64,000 bases of DNA from Chryseosolibacter histidinae (GTDB taxonomy: Bacteria > Bacteroidota > Bacteroidia > Cytophagales > Cyclobacteriaceae), in assembly GCF_018598225.1 (NCBI RefSeq), contig NZ_JAHESF010000029.1, forward strand, positions 26,772-90,771, given 5' to 3'. The translations under genes and the position numbers were made by a program. The notes under the pieces were generated by a model that ran no database searches, was not told the origin of the DNA, and worked only from the letters and a program-made list of their open reading frames with translations. Within the stretch, counting starts at the first letter, position 1. Each line of letters opens with the position of its first letter. This document shows, piece after piece, positions 50,674 to 59,581 of the stretch.

Positions 50674-51382
50674 AGAGTTCAGCAGCTATCTCAATTCGCT
50701 GATCGCCTACATCGTGATCGGTGTGTTCCTGACAGGCATGGGCCTGCTCATGTGGATGTTCCCTGAAACCTCGGTGCTGGAGTATGGTTATGCCGATATG
50801 TTCACCCTCTTCTCGCTCGGGCCGTACATTTTTATTTTCCTCATCCCGGCCATTACCATGCGCAGCTTTGCGGAAGAGAAAAAAGCCGGAACCATGGAGC
50901 TGCTGCTGACCAAACCATTGTCTGACTGGGATATCATCCTTGGAAAATACTTCGCTTGTTTTCTGCTAGTGCTGCTGGCGCTGGTGCCTACCATCATTTA
51001 TTATTTTTCCATCGCTGCATTGGGCAATCCCGCGGGCAATATTGATACGCCAGGTGTTACCGGTTCGTACATCGGGCTCGCTTTGCTGGGCGGGGTCTTC
51101 TGTGCGGTAGGCATCTTTGCTTCATCGGTCACACCCAATCAGATCGTCTCCTTTATTCTGGCGGCGTTTCTCTGTTACCTTTTCTTTTCAGGATTTGAAT
51201 CCATTGCATTGGTTAATGTCTGGTCGGTCAATGTTCTGTTCATCAAACAGCTGGGACTGTTGTATCACTACGATGCGCTGGGCAAGGGGCTGATCGATTC
51301 AAGGGACCTGGTTTATTTCTTCAGCGTTATTGCATTCATGTTACTCATCACACGCGTTACACTGGGGGCAAGGTCATGGTAA
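50654..51382 (+). CDS. gldF: Gliding-motility ABC transporter permease GldF
   Basis: The protein has 242 residues. The start at ATG 50654 (MLQVLAKEFSSYLNSLIAYI) fits the family; a GTG 15 bases earlier is possible. Six transmembrane helices are visible, with the conserved cytoplasmic loop SFAEEKKAGTMELLLTKPLS between the second and third, characteristic of the ABC-2 type permeases that pair with GldA. It overlaps gldA by 20 bases and gldG by 7. Confidence 0.9.
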   Translation: MLQVLAKEFSSYLNSLIAYIVIGVFLTGMGLLMWMFPETSVLEYGYADMFTLFSLGPYIFIFLIPAITMRSFAEEKKAGTMELLLTKPLSDWDIILGKYFACFLLVLLALVPTIIYYFSIAALGNPAGNIDTPGVTGSYIGLALLGGVFCAVGIFASSVTPNQIVSFILAAFLCYLFFSGFESIALVNVWSVNVLFIKQLGLLYHYDALGKGLIDSRDLVYFFSVIAFMLLITRVTLGARSW

Positions 51383-53058
51383 ACTGGAAAAGCAAAAAGC
51401 TGAGCGATATGCTGATGCTGGCCAACGGGCTGGTGCTGCTGGTGCTGATCAATATCGTTTCATCCATACTTTTTTTCAGGGCCGACCTGACGGAAGAAAA
51501 ACGTTACTCTATCAAGGAACCAACCAAGGCGCTGCTCCGAGACCTCGACGACGACGTGTACATCGAAGTATACCTCGAGGGTGATATCAATGCCGGCTTC
51601 CGAAGATTTCAGACGGCCATCCGCGAGACCCTGGAAGAGTTCAGGGTATACTCCGGCAACAAAATAAGATACGCGTTCATCGATCCGGCCATCGCTACCG
51701 GTCAGAAAGCCCGGAATGAGTTTATGGCCGAGCTCGCGTCCAAAGGCATTCAGCCCACCCGTGTGTTCGATAACCGCGACGGACAAAGAACTGAAAAGCT
51801 GGTGTTCCCCGGCGCGCTCATCAGTTATGGCGGCGCTGAAACCGGCGTGAACCTGCTGACCTCTAACCTAGGTACATCGTCAGAAGAAAAGCTCAACCGG
51901 TCTATCGAAGGTATCGAGTTCGAGTTGGCCCATGCCATTTACAAACTTACGGTTGAAACACCGAAGCGCATCGGCCTGGTGCGGGGGCATGGTGAGCTTG
52001 ACGGCGCGCAGGCCATGGCGTTCAGAAGTGCCCTGCAGGAAGTCTACGATGTCGTAGACGTATCGTTAAGCGCCGGCAACCTCGATGATTTCGATGCGCT
52101 CGTTGTTGCCAAACCCACGACAACTTTTTCAGAAATTGAAAAATACAGGCTCGATCAGTATATCATGCGTCGTGGCAATGTGCTGTTGCTGCTGGATAAG
52201 CTCGAGGCTTCGATGGACAGCGCCTCACGTGAAGATTACTTTGCTTTTCCTTACAACCTGAACCTTGACGACCAGCTGTTCAAGTATGGTGTCAGGATCA
52301 ATATGGACCTCGTGCAGGACCGGTCTTCCGGATTGACTCCCGTGGTGACGGGACAGTCTGGCAGCAAACCTGAAATCCAGCTGATGGAGTGGCCGTTCTT
52401 TCCGTTGATCAACCGGTATGCCGATCATTCCATTACACACAATCTAGACGCGGTAGTCATGCGCTTCGCCAGCAGCATCGACACGGTGAAGGCTGACGGG
52501 ATCCGCAAGACGCCGCTGCTCTTTACATCACAATACTCCCGTACCCTTACCGCGCCCGTTAATGTGAGCATTCCGGCGCTGCGGCGTGACATAAAACCCG
52601 AAAATTATTCGAAACAATTTATCCCGGTAGGGTATCTGCTGGAAGGACAGTTCACATCACTTTTCAGGAATCGCTTCCTGCCGGAAGGAGCGGACAAGGC
52701 GAGCTTCACGGCAGCGGGCGGACCCGCGAAAATTATTGTGGTAGCGGATGGCGATCTTGCGGCCAACGCGGTACATCCCAGAACACGGCAACCGCAGCCC
52801 CTGGGCTTCGATGTGTTTACCAACTACACGTACGCCAATCAGGATCTGCTGATGAACATGCTGGCGTATCTCACCGATGAGAACGGCCTGATCAAGGCGC
52901 GCAATAAAGAGATCAAGATACGTCCGCTCGACCGCCAGAAAGTGGCATCAGAGAAGCTCAAGTGGCAGCTGATCAACCTCGCCCTTCCGCTGGTGGTGCT
53001 GGTTGCCTTCGGTACTGCGCGCGCGTTTGTGAGAAAGAAACGTTATGCCAGTTTTTAG
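51376..53058 (+). CDS. gldG: Gliding-motility ABC transporter substrate-binding-like protein GldG
   Basis: The protein has 560 residues. An N-terminal membrane helix (~10-32, LMLANGLVLLVLINIVSSIL) is followed by a large periplasmic portion containing YSIKEPTKALLRDLDDDVYI and LVRGHGELDGAQAMAFRSAL, and a C-terminal membrane helix (~530-552, LINLALPLVVLVAFGTARAF) before a basic KKRYA tail. This matches GldG, the third part of the gliding ABC transporter. ATG at 51376 overlaps gldF by 7 bases. Equivalent intraflagellar-like 'Gld_abc_trans' domains exist in other bacteria that do not glide. Confidence 0.9.
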   Translation: MVNWKSKKLSDMLMLANGLVLLVLINIVSSILFFRADLTEEKRYSIKEPTKALLRDLDDDVYIEVYLEGDINAGFRRFQTAIRETLEEFRVYSGNKIRYAFIDPAIATGQKARNEFMAELASKGIQPTRVFDNRDGQRTEKLVFPGALISYGGAETGVNLLTSNLGTSSEEKLNRSIEGIEFELAHAIYKLTVETPKRIGLVRGHGELDGAQAMAFRSALQEVYDVVDVSLSAGNLDDFDALVVAKPTTTFSEIEKYRLDQYIMRRGNVLLLLDKLEASMDSASREDYFAFPYNLNLDDQLFKYGVRINMDLVQDRSSGLTPVVTGQSGSKPEIQLMEWPFFPLINRYADHSITHNLDAVVMRFASSIDTVKADGIRKTPLLFTSQYSRTLTAPVNVSIPALRRDIKPENYSKQFIPVGYLLEGQFTSLFRNRFLPEGADKASFTAAGGPAKIIVVADGDLAANAVHPRTRQPQPLGFDVFTNYTYANQDLLMNMLAYLTDENGLIKARNKEIKIRPLDRQKVASEKLKWQLINLALPLVVLVAFGTARAFVRKKRYASF

Positions 53059-53995
53059 TATGCAGGAACAGAAGAACAAAAGGCTTGCGATCTCTTTGCT
53101 GGTGCTGATCGGCATCACGGTGGCGGTATACTGGCTGAGCACGGCTGAAAGAACCGAAAACATAGACAAGGATCTTTTCCGGGTGGCTGACCTGACAACG
53201 GCAGACCGGGTTGTGCTGGAGTCGCCAAACGGGAAAGTGGCGCTCACCTTTAATGGCACGCGCTGGAAAGTGAATGACCGATATGATGCTGACCGCGATA
53301 TGATCGATGTGCTGATGGCCACCCTGCGCGAAGCGGAGCCCAAACGTCCCGTTGCGGCCTCGGTGCAGGACTCGCTGAGCGCGCAGCTTGACAAGAATGG
53401 CGTAAAGGTTTCAGTTTGGTCAGGAGGGCAAACGTTGAAACGTTTTACGGCGGGCGGAAACGAGCTGAAGACACAGGCCTATTTCAAAAATGAGCAAACC
53501 GGTCAGGTTTATGTGATGACCATTCCGGGATATAGAGTATATGTTGCAGGCATCCTGGAGCTGACGGAGAACCAGTGGCGCGATAAGTATGCGTTTGCCT
53601 TCAACTGGCGCAACTTTGTAAGCCTGCAAGCCGAATTCCCGGACAAACCCGCTGAAAATTTCAAGGTTGCGATGCAGGGAAAGCTCTTTGGTATTGAAGG
53701 ATTGGCCCGTACCGATACCGCAAAGCTGAACACGTTTCTGGATCAGGTGTCCTTACTCACTGTGAATGAGTATCTTGAACCGGGAAAGTATACCGATAGC
53801 CTTACCCAGGTGAAGCCTCTGATGACCATCACCGTTCAGGATATTGCAAAAAGGGAATATTCGCTGTCGATTTTCAGGGACGGGACCGGCGTGGTGCCGG
53901 GGCTGCTGCAGAAAAAACAGGGTGCTGTTTTCAATCGGCTCAAGATCCAGCCTATTCTGCGACCTAAATCGTTTTTTCAGGCCCGGGAGCGCTGA
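53045..53995 (+). CDS. DUF4340 protein of the gld ABC operon
   Basis: The protein has 316 residues. An N-terminal membrane helix (~16-34, LAISLLVLIGITVAVYWLS) is followed by a periplasmic part of beta-strand repeats (DRVVLESPNGKVALTFNGTR, FKVAMQGKLFGIEGLARTD) as in DUF4340. It starts 14 bases inside gldG (or at the ATG 53060 just after the stop) and is clearly the fourth gene of the operon. DUF4340 proteins frequently accompany ABC-2 plus GldG-like pairs, so an accessory subunit of the transporter is the best inference. No direct experimental role is known to me. Confidence 0.82.
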   Translation: MPVFSMQEQKNKRLAISLLVLIGITVAVYWLSTAERTENIDKDLFRVADLTTADRVVLESPNGKVALTFNGTRWKVNDRYDADRDMIDVLMATLREAEPKRPVAASVQDSLSAQLDKNGVKVSVWSGGQTLKRFTAGGNELKTQAYFKNEQTGQVYVMTIPGYRVYVAGILELTENQWRDKYAFAFNWRNFVSLQAEFPDKPAENFKVAMQGKLFGIEGLARTDTAKLNTFLDQVSLLTVNEYLEPGKYTDSLTQVKPLMTITVQDIAKREYSLSIFRDGTGVVPGLLQKKQGAVFNRLKIQPILRPKSFFQARER

Positions 53996-54086
53996 TTTTT
54001 AATTTTTTTTTGAGCTGAAGTCCGGGTTTTAAAATTCGGTTTTCTTTATAACTTTACCCCGCTATAACCAAAATCACTTTTTCCTA

Positions 54087-55211
54087 ATGAAGTTTATCGT
54101 TAACTCCGCTTACTTGCTTAAGCAACTCTCCAATATTAACGGTGTGATCACAACAAACCCTGTGGTTCCTATTCTCGAGAACTTCCTGTTTGAACTCGAA
54201 AAAGGTGGCCTTACGGTAACAGCTTCAGACCTGCAGACGTCCATGATCACTGAGCTTCAGGTTGAGAGCAAGGAAAAAGGTAGCATCGCTGTTCCGGCCC
54301 GTATCCTGCTGGATACCCTGAAGAACCTTCCGGAGCAGCCTGTAACATTCTCCATCGACGAGTCAACGTACAGCATAGAGATCATCTCCGACAACGGACG
54401 TTATAAGCTTTCGGGTGAAAATGCTACGGACTTCCCGAAAGTTCCTACCGTATCGAACGACTTCTCAGCGGAAATAGCATCCGAGGTCCTGTCAAGGGCT
54501 GTGAACAATACCATCTTTGCCACCAGCAACGATGAGCTTCGTCCTGCCATGACCGGTGTTTACGTGAACCTCGGTGAAAAGAATACCACTTTCGTTGCTA
54601 CCGATGGCCACCGCCTGGTGCGCTACAGGAGAACGGATGTGAAATCAGACAACGGTAACGCCATCATCATCCCCCGCAAAGCGCTGAACCTGCTGAAGGC
54701 TACCTTGCCTACTGAAAATACAGAGGTAAGCCTGAACTTCAACATGTCTAACGCGTTCTTCAAATTCGGCAACATCCGTATGATCTGCCGCCTTATCGAT
54801 GAACGTTTCCCTGATTATGAAAATGTGATCCCTTCCGGGAACAACATTAAAATGACGATCAGCAGAACCGACATCCTCGGCGCACTGAAACGTATTTCCA
54901 TTTACGCCAATAAAACCACACACCAGGTACGTCTGAAGATCACCGGCAGCGAGCTGCAGATCTCCGCCGAAGACCTCGATTTCTCCAACGAAGCCAATGA
55001 GCGCTTATCGTGCGAGCACGAAGGCGAAGACATCGAGATCGGCTTCAATGCGAAGTTCCTGGTGGAGATGCTTACCAACATGGATTCTGACCAGATCAGG
55101 CTCACCATGTCTGCTCCCAACAAGGCAGGCGTGATCTATCCTGCAGAAAAGGATGCGGCCGAAGATATCCTCATGCTGGTGATGCCGGTGATGCTGAACC
55201 AGTATGTTTAA
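54087..55211 (+). CDS. dnaN: DNA polymerase III sliding clamp (beta subunit)
   Basis: The protein has 374 residues, the family norm. The three clamp domains are visible in order: MKFIVNSAYLLKQLSNINGV (domain 1), SRAVNNTIFATSNDELRPAM and GVYVNLGEKNTTFVATDGHR (domain 2) and LKRISIYANKTTHQVRLKIT to the end (domain 3). The conserved C-terminus ends VMPVMLNQYV, the usual MPV(M/R) clamp tail. The ring dimer tethers DNA polymerase III to DNA. The gene stands alone, not next to dnaA or recF. A -7-like TAACTTTA lies about 31 bases upstream of the ATG. Confidence 0.98.
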   Translation: MKFIVNSAYLLKQLSNINGVITTNPVVPILENFLFELEKGGLTVTASDLQTSMITELQVESKEKGSIAVPARILLDTLKNLPEQPVTFSIDESTYSIEIISDNGRYKLSGENATDFPKVPTVSNDFSAEIASEVLSRAVNNTIFATSNDELRPAMTGVYVNLGEKNTTFVATDGHRLVRYRRTDVKSDNGNAIIIPRKALNLLKATLPTENTEVSLNFNMSNAFFKFGNIRMICRLIDERFPDYENVIPSGNNIKMTISRTDILGALKRISIYANKTTHQVRLKITGSELQISAEDLDFSNEANERLSCEHEGEDIEIGFNAKFLVEMLTNMDSDQIRLTMSAPNKAGVIYPAEKDAAEDILMLVMPVMLNQYV

Positions 55212-55214
55212 AAT

Positions 55215-55316
55215 GTATTCAGTAAGCCGTATTCAGTAATCAGTTTTGAGCGTTTACGTTTTACGGTGTGTCACTGCTCCTGGTTACCGATCACCGATTA
55301 CTGACTACCGATTACC
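55215..55316. repeat. ATTCAGTAATCAG-word inverted repeat after dnaN
   Basis: GTATTCAGTAAGCCGTATTC at 55215-55234 and CAGTAATCAG to 55243 face TGGTTACCGATCACCGATTA, CTGACTACC and GATTACC at 55282-55316. The innermost AGTAATC/GATTACT words pair. It starts 3 bases after the dnaN stop codon. Confidence 0.65.
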
Positions 55317-55336
55317 ACTCACAGACCTAACCATTG

Positions 55337-55804
55337 ATGATGCAGCGTTTCATAATACTGTTAGCAATGGTGCTTATTTCCGGCACCTGCCTGGCGCAGG
55401 AGCTCACTTTAACAGGCGTTACTTCTGAACATGTCAGCCCGTTGTTTCTGAAGCAGTCACAACCTGTCCAGGGCATGGTGGCTGCGCCCCGTGGATTGCG
55501 CATGCGAAACACAGGCCGTGCGCTTACCATTGGCGGTGGTGCGTTGGCCCTCGGCGGTATCATTCTGATGAACAATGCAGACGAGCTCTATTACAGCACC
55601 ACGTCGACCCAGCAGGGCACAGTGGAAGAGGGCGACCCCAAAGGTGCCTTAGGCGTGCTGATGACCATAACCGGTGTGGGCGCGATGGTACCTGGCATTA
55701 TCTTCTGGTCTAAAGGTCAAAAGAAATACAACCGTTATCTCGAGCAGCAGCGTGTTTCGCTGAACGCGGGAGCGCGTGGGTTATCGCTGCGCTATTCGTT
55801 CTGA
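55337..55804 (+). CDS. Small exported membrane-associated protein of unknown function
   Basis: The protein has 155 residues from the tandem ATG at 55337. A signal peptide (MMQRFIILLAMVLISGTCLAQ) is followed by two hydrophobic stretches (ALTIGGGALALGGIILMNN at ~63 and ALGVLMTITGVGAMVPGIIF at ~100) and a final short strand ending LSLRYSF, the aromatic C-terminus common to Bacteroidota outer-membrane proteins. The location could be inner or outer membrane. The start lies within 20 bases of the repeat and the upstream dnaN transcript may read in. No recognised family. Confidence 0.65.
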   Translation: MMQRFIILLAMVLISGTCLAQELTLTGVTSEHVSPLFLKQSQPVQGMVAAPRGLRMRNTGRALTIGGGALALGGIILMNNADELYYSTTSTQQGTVEEGDPKGALGVLMTITGVGAMVPGIIFWSKGQKKYNRYLEQQRVSLNAGARGLSLRYSF

Positions 55805-55808
55805 GAGA

Positions 55809-55898
55809 CTGGTCCATGGTCCATAGTCCATAGTCCATGGTAGTGCAGTATGAAGTCCACGGTTACGGCCATGGACCATCGACCATGGTCTATGGACT
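55809..55898. repeat. GTCCATGG-word inverted repeat between convergent genes
   Basis: The left arm 55811-55840 (GGTCCATGGTCCATAGTCCA, then TAGTCCATGG) pairs with the right arm 55869-55898 (CCATGGACCATCGACCATGG, then TCTATGGAC) at about 24 of 29 positions. The left arm starts a few bases after one stop codon and the right arm ends 6 bases before the other. The words resemble the GTCCAC class at 32489-32660. Confidence 0.8.
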
Positions 55899-55903
55899 TC
55901 TCA

Positions 55904-56407
55904 TTACAAAGCTCCCCGCTTCCCAATCTCGATCACCTCCATATTCTTAACATCCCGGCCCACGATCTCAAAACGCACGAGTGTTTTGACGGTGTGAAAG
56001 CCGTGATTGCCGGCAGCGCCAGGGTTGAGGTAAAGCATGTTGTTGAAGGCAGGATCTTTTTTGATACGGAGGATGTGGGAGTGGCCACAGATAAAGATAT
56101 CAGGCGCCTGTGTTTTTAATAGTTTTTTTACCCGTGGATTATAATTCGGAGGCACGCCGCCGATGTGGGTGATCCATACAGACAGGTCTTCGCACTGGAA
56201 GCGCAGGTCTTCCGGGAACCTCAACTGAAGATCTTTGCCATCGATGTTGCCGAATACAGCACGCAGGGGTTTGAATTTCTCCAACGCATCCGCCACAGCA
56301 GCCTCGCCGATATCGCCGGCATGCCATACTTCATCGCACTGGCTGAAGTAATCGAAGACCTTGGTGTCGAGATAGCTGTGCGTGTCTGAAAGCAAACCGA
56401 TTTTCAT
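55904..56407 (-). CDS. YfcE-type metallophosphoesterase
   Basis: The protein has 167 residues. Metal-binding residues of the family are all present: Asp8 and His10 (LLSDTH), Asp32 (HAGDIG), Asn54 (FGNID), His81 (THIGG) and the C-terminal GHSH (His109, His111). Length and motif order match the YfcE/MJ0936 phosphodiesterases, which act on small phosphodiesters in the cytoplasm with two divalent metals. The true substrate in this organism is unknown. It is convergent with the small exported protein. Confidence 0.93.
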   Translation of the reverse strand: MKIGLLSDTHSYLDTKVFDYFSQCDEVWHAGDIGEAAVADALEKFKPLRAVFGNIDGKDLQLRFPEDLRFQCEDLSVWITHIGGVPPNYNPRVKKLLKTQAPDIFICGHSHILRIKKDPAFNNMLYLNPGAAGNHGFHTVKTLVRFEIVGRDVKNMEVIEIGKRGAL

Positions 56408-56467
56408 GGGGTAAAAATAGCTACAAAACCGGTATCCTGAGTGGCGGCTGGCGCTGCAGGTTTTGTG

Positions 56468-56556
56468 GGAACGAAGGATCTCCTAATCGTAACTGCGCAC
56501 TTAGTCGTGCATCTGTGCTAAGCGTGAACCAGAAACTATAAGGGGGTCCTTCGCTC
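56468..56556. repeat. GAAGGATC-class long-armed hairpin
   Basis: GGAACGAAGGATCTCC (56468-56484) faces GGGGTCCTTCGCTCC (56543-56557) across ~58 bases. It shares GAGCGAAG/CTTCGCTC words with the structure at 21940-22024, where the arms lie in a similar layout. It fills the divergent gap between the phosphoesterase and DUF3857 genes. Confidence 0.6.
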
Positions 56557-56638
56557 CGCGCAGTCCTTGCACACACGCCCTTGCTCAGGATGCCGGTAAC
56601 TGATTTTTGGTTATCTTGGAAGTTGAATTCCTTCAAGG

Positions 56639-58621
56639 ATGGCCAGGTATTTTCTTCTTTTTGTATCGTTTCTTTTTTGTGCAGGTGTTGGTGCGCAGGA
56701 TCAGGGCAATGGGTTCCCGTTCGGAAAATTCTCATACATGGATCTGAACATGACCACCTATGATAAAGATAGCTCTGCCGCGGCCGTGATCCTCAATGAG
56801 TTTGGGGAGGCGTATATGAGCGAAGTAGGCGACTACAACCTTGTTTTCAGATACCATACCAGGATCAAGATCCTGAAGAAGGAGGGATTGAAATATGCCG
56901 ACATCGAGATCCCCCTCAGAAAACAGGATCAGCGCATGGAAACACTCATCGCAGTGAAAGCGGTTTCTTATACGATGGAGAATGGCGTGCTGCAGCAGAC
57001 CGACCTGGACCACAAGGCGGTGTTTACCGTGAACAAGAGCAAAAATATCGACATTAAAAAATTCGCGATCCCCAACGTGCGGGAGGGAAGTGTTATTGAA
57101 TTTGAATATAAGCTCGAGTCGCCGTTCATCTTCAATTTCAGAACGTGGGCCTTTCAAAGTGACATCCCCAAAATGTACAGCGAGTACTGGGCCAGGATCC
57201 CCGGCAATTACATCTACAACATGACGCTTCGGGGCGTGCAAAAGCTGATCAAGAACGAGAGCGAGCTGGTGGAGGACTGCTTTCAGCCCGGCGGTGGCCA
57301 AAAGGCTGACTGCGCCCTGTACAAGTTTGCCATGAAAGACATTCCTGCATTTGTGGAGGAGGACTTCATGACGGCGAGCTCCAATTTTTTGTCGGCCATC
57401 AATTTCGAGCTTTCCGAGATCCGTTACTTCGGCGGCCGTGTTGATAAGATCACCAAGGAGTGGAAAGATGCGGAGCTTGAATTGCGTAACCACCGTGAGT
57501 TTGGTGTGCAGCTGAGACGCGGAGAGGATATTGTTGACGCGCAGATCAAGCAGCTGATCATTGGCGAACGGGATCCACTGATGAAAGCCCGAAAGATCTA
57601 TGATTTCATCAAAGACTGGTATCGCTGGGATGAGACCAAAAGTATGTTCAGCGAGCTGGGCATCAAAAAAGCATTCGACCAAAAAACCGGCAATGTTGCA
57701 GATATTAACCTGTCGCTGATCGCGGCGCTACGTTATGCCGGTTTAAACGTAGAACCGGTTATACTCTCCACGCGCGAGAACGGTGTGCCGGTGGAGCTCC
57801 ATCCCGTGCTCAGTGACTTTAACTATGTGGTGGCGAAAGTGAACATTGGCGATAAAGTATTTCTCGCCGATGCTACCGATGACTTTCATCCGTTCGGTCT
57901 GTTGCCCGAGCGCTGTCTCAACGGTAAGGGCAGGGTACTGGGCGAGGATCAGTCATACTGGATAGAGCTTAAGCCCGCCGACCGGGCCAAGCAGGTATCC
58001 ATGCTAAGCCTTAAGCTCGGCGAAGATGGCATGATGCGCGGCACATTGCAGACCACGTACATGGGTTACGAGGCGGTGCGGCAGCGAAAAAAGGTGCATT
58101 CGTTCAGCAATCATAAAGAATACGCGGCCAGCCTTTCCAATCAATACAACCAGCTCAACATCCTGAACCTGGAGCTGATCAATACCGACGAGTTTGACAA
58201 GCCGCTGGTACAGAAGCTCGACATTGAGATCAGGGCGTATGAGAATCCCGGCACGGATAACTTTATGTTCAATCCTTTTATCCTGGGCAAGTGGGAAGAG
58301 AATCCCTTTAAATCGAACGAGCGGTTATACCCTGTTGATTTCGCCACGCCCATGGAGTATATCACCATGTTCAACCTCGAATACCCGTCACAGTTTGAGA
58401 TCGTGAACCGGCCGGAAAAAACCGGGCTGTCGCTTCCAAACTCCGGCGGCCGGTACATTTACGACCTGCAAACCACTGGAAATAAACTCTCGCTGAACAA
58501 TGCGCTTACCATCAGCAAGGCGTTATTCTCGTCAACGGAATATCATTACTTGAAAGAGCTGTTCGCACGCATCATCCAGGTGGAGAACGGGGATCTGATC
58601 TTTCGAAGAACCTCTCCCTAA
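56639..58621 (+). CDS. Exported DUF3857 protein with catalytically dead transglutaminase-like domain
   Basis: The protein has 660 residues and a signal peptide (MARYFLLFVSFLFCAGVGAQ). An N-terminal DUF3857 all-beta domain (~30-255: YNLVFRYHTRIKILKKEG, NVREGSVIEFEYKLESPF) is followed by a transglutaminase-like fold (~295-430: ARKIYDFIKDWYRWDET, NLSLIAALRYAGLNVEPVIL, HPVLSDFNYVVAKVN, FLADATDDFHPFG) and a C-terminal beta domain (DUF3858-like). At the place of the catalytic Cys the sequence reads KTGNVADIN, with Val, so peptide crosslinking activity is not expected although the His and Asp positions look kept. Extracytoplasmic binding or folding role inferred. Confidence 0.85.
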   Translation: MARYFLLFVSFLFCAGVGAQDQGNGFPFGKFSYMDLNMTTYDKDSSAAAVILNEFGEAYMSEVGDYNLVFRYHTRIKILKKEGLKYADIEIPLRKQDQRMETLIAVKAVSYTMENGVLQQTDLDHKAVFTVNKSKNIDIKKFAIPNVREGSVIEFEYKLESPFIFNFRTWAFQSDIPKMYSEYWARIPGNYIYNMTLRGVQKLIKNESELVEDCFQPGGGQKADCALYKFAMKDIPAFVEEDFMTASSNFLSAINFELSEIRYFGGRVDKITKEWKDAELELRNHREFGVQLRRGEDIVDAQIKQLIIGERDPLMKARKIYDFIKDWYRWDETKSMFSELGIKKAFDQKTGNVADINLSLIAALRYAGLNVEPVILSTRENGVPVELHPVLSDFNYVVAKVNIGDKVFLADATDDFHPFGLLPERCLNGKGRVLGEDQSYWIELKPADRAKQVSMLSLKLGEDGMMRGTLQTTYMGYEAVRQRKKVHSFSNHKEYAASLSNQYNQLNILNLELINTDEFDKPLVQKLDIEIRAYENPGTDNFMFNPFILGKWEENPFKSNERLYPVDFATPMEYITMFNLEYPSQFEIVNRPEKTGLSLPNSGGRYIYDLQTTGNKLSLNNALTISKALFSSTEYHYLKELFARIIQVENGDLIFRRTSP

Positions 58622-58668
58622 CCCTCTCCTAAGAGGAGAGGGACTCCCTTCTCCTTGAAGGAGAAGGG
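58622..58668 (+). terminator. Double hairpin directly after the DUF3857 stop
   Basis: CCCTCTCC/GGAGAGGG (58622-58642, 5-base loop) is followed at once by CCCTTCTCCTT/AAGGAGAAGGG (58646-58668), an 11-bp perfect stem with a single-base turn. The first base of the structure is adjacent to the stop codon. The text CCAGGGATGAGG follows. No T tract is seen, so it may act as a 3' stabiliser rather than an intrinsic terminator. Confidence 0.65.
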
Positions 58669-58799
58669 CCAGGGATGAGGTTGGTTCGCAGTCCATTTTC
58701 TCTCATTAACCGACGAATACGCGCGTTAGCACATTTTCCATTGGAGACCTGGAAAATCGATTGCTATTTGCGGGTTCAATTAAAAATCTGAATAACCGT

Positions 58800-59402
58800 A
58801 TGAAGCGTGCTGCCTTGTTGTTGATCTGTGTGCTGTCTGGAGTGGGAGTTTTTGCACAAACCGCTGCGGATGCACTGAAAAGTGATAATCAAACACTCCG
58901 TGAGCGCTACCTGCTCATGAAGACCAAATCCCAGAATTACCAGGAATACAAGGTGATCAAAGAGAACGTTCTCGATGGCATGTGGAAGATCGTGCTGGAT
59001 TCAGCCGCTGCCAAGCAAGCCGCCATCAATGCCTCCAAGGCTGAGATCGTTAAGCTTCAGGCCGAGCTCACCAAGAACATCGATGCCCTCAAAGCAAAGG
59101 AAGACTCCATGAAAGATATTGTGCATGCCAGCACGCATATCACTGTTCTGGGGATCTCCTTCGATAAAGGTTTCTTTGCCGGCATGGTAGGCGTGATCCT
59201 GCTGCTGGCTGGTCTGGCCATTGCCGGTGTCATCTACAGCATGAAGGTGCTGCGCCGCAACCTGACCGAAAAAGAAGACCTTGCCAACACCATCAGCGCC
59301 GAATATGAAGACTACAAGCGCAAGGCCATGGATAAGCAAACCAAGCTCTCCCGCGAGCTCCAGAACGAACGCAATAAACTGCAGGAGTTGGGAAGTCTTT
59401 GA
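58800..59402 (+). CDS. Exported coiled-coil membrane protein of unknown function
   Basis: The protein has 200 residues. The ATG at 58800 gives a signal peptide (MKRAALLLICVLSGVGVFAQ), with cleavage after AQ. A first coiled coil (~45-95, KQAAINASKAEIVKLQAELT) precedes one transmembrane helix (~128-150, GVILLLAGLAIAGVIYSM), and a second charged coiled coil follows it (EDYKRKAMDKQTKLSREL). One end would face the periplasm and the other the cytoplasm. No enzyme motif. The TTG upstream (58761) would bury the signal in a longer head and is disfavoured. Confidence 0.72.
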   Translation: MKRAALLLICVLSGVGVFAQTAADALKSDNQTLRERYLLMKTKSQNYQEYKVIKENVLDGMWKIVLDSAAAKQAAINASKAEIVKLQAELTKNIDALKAKEDSMKDIVHASTHITVLGISFDKGFFAGMVGVILLLAGLAIAGVIYSMKVLRRNLTEKEDLANTISAEYEDYKRKAMDKQTKLSRELQNERNKLQELGSL

Positions 59403-59450
59403 TTCTCAATTAGGGTTTTATATTGAAAACCGGCTTCGATCCGGAGTTGG

Positions 59451-59573
59451 AATTGTTGCCGGTTGACCAGTTGCCATTTGGAGAGAACAATATCCATCAA
59501 ATCTGTTTTCCATTCCAGCGCACAAATGTGTCATTTACACGCTGAACCGGCAACTGGCAAACCGGCAACAATT
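59451..59573. repeat. TTGCCGGTT-word inverted repeat between convergent genes
   Basis: The left arm 59451-59480 (AATTGTTGCCGGTTGACCAG, then TTGCC) pairs with 59544-59573 at 25 of 30 positions; the first 14 bases are exact. The right arm is 8 bases from the GH16 stop. Same class as 60408-60550 on the other side of the GH16 gene. Confidence 0.78.
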
Positions 59574-59581
59574 AACCAACC

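Noticed and set aside
56732..57682. 316-codon minus-strand open frame
   Set aside because: It is entirely antisense to the DUF3857 gene, whose signal peptide, domains and length are convincing.
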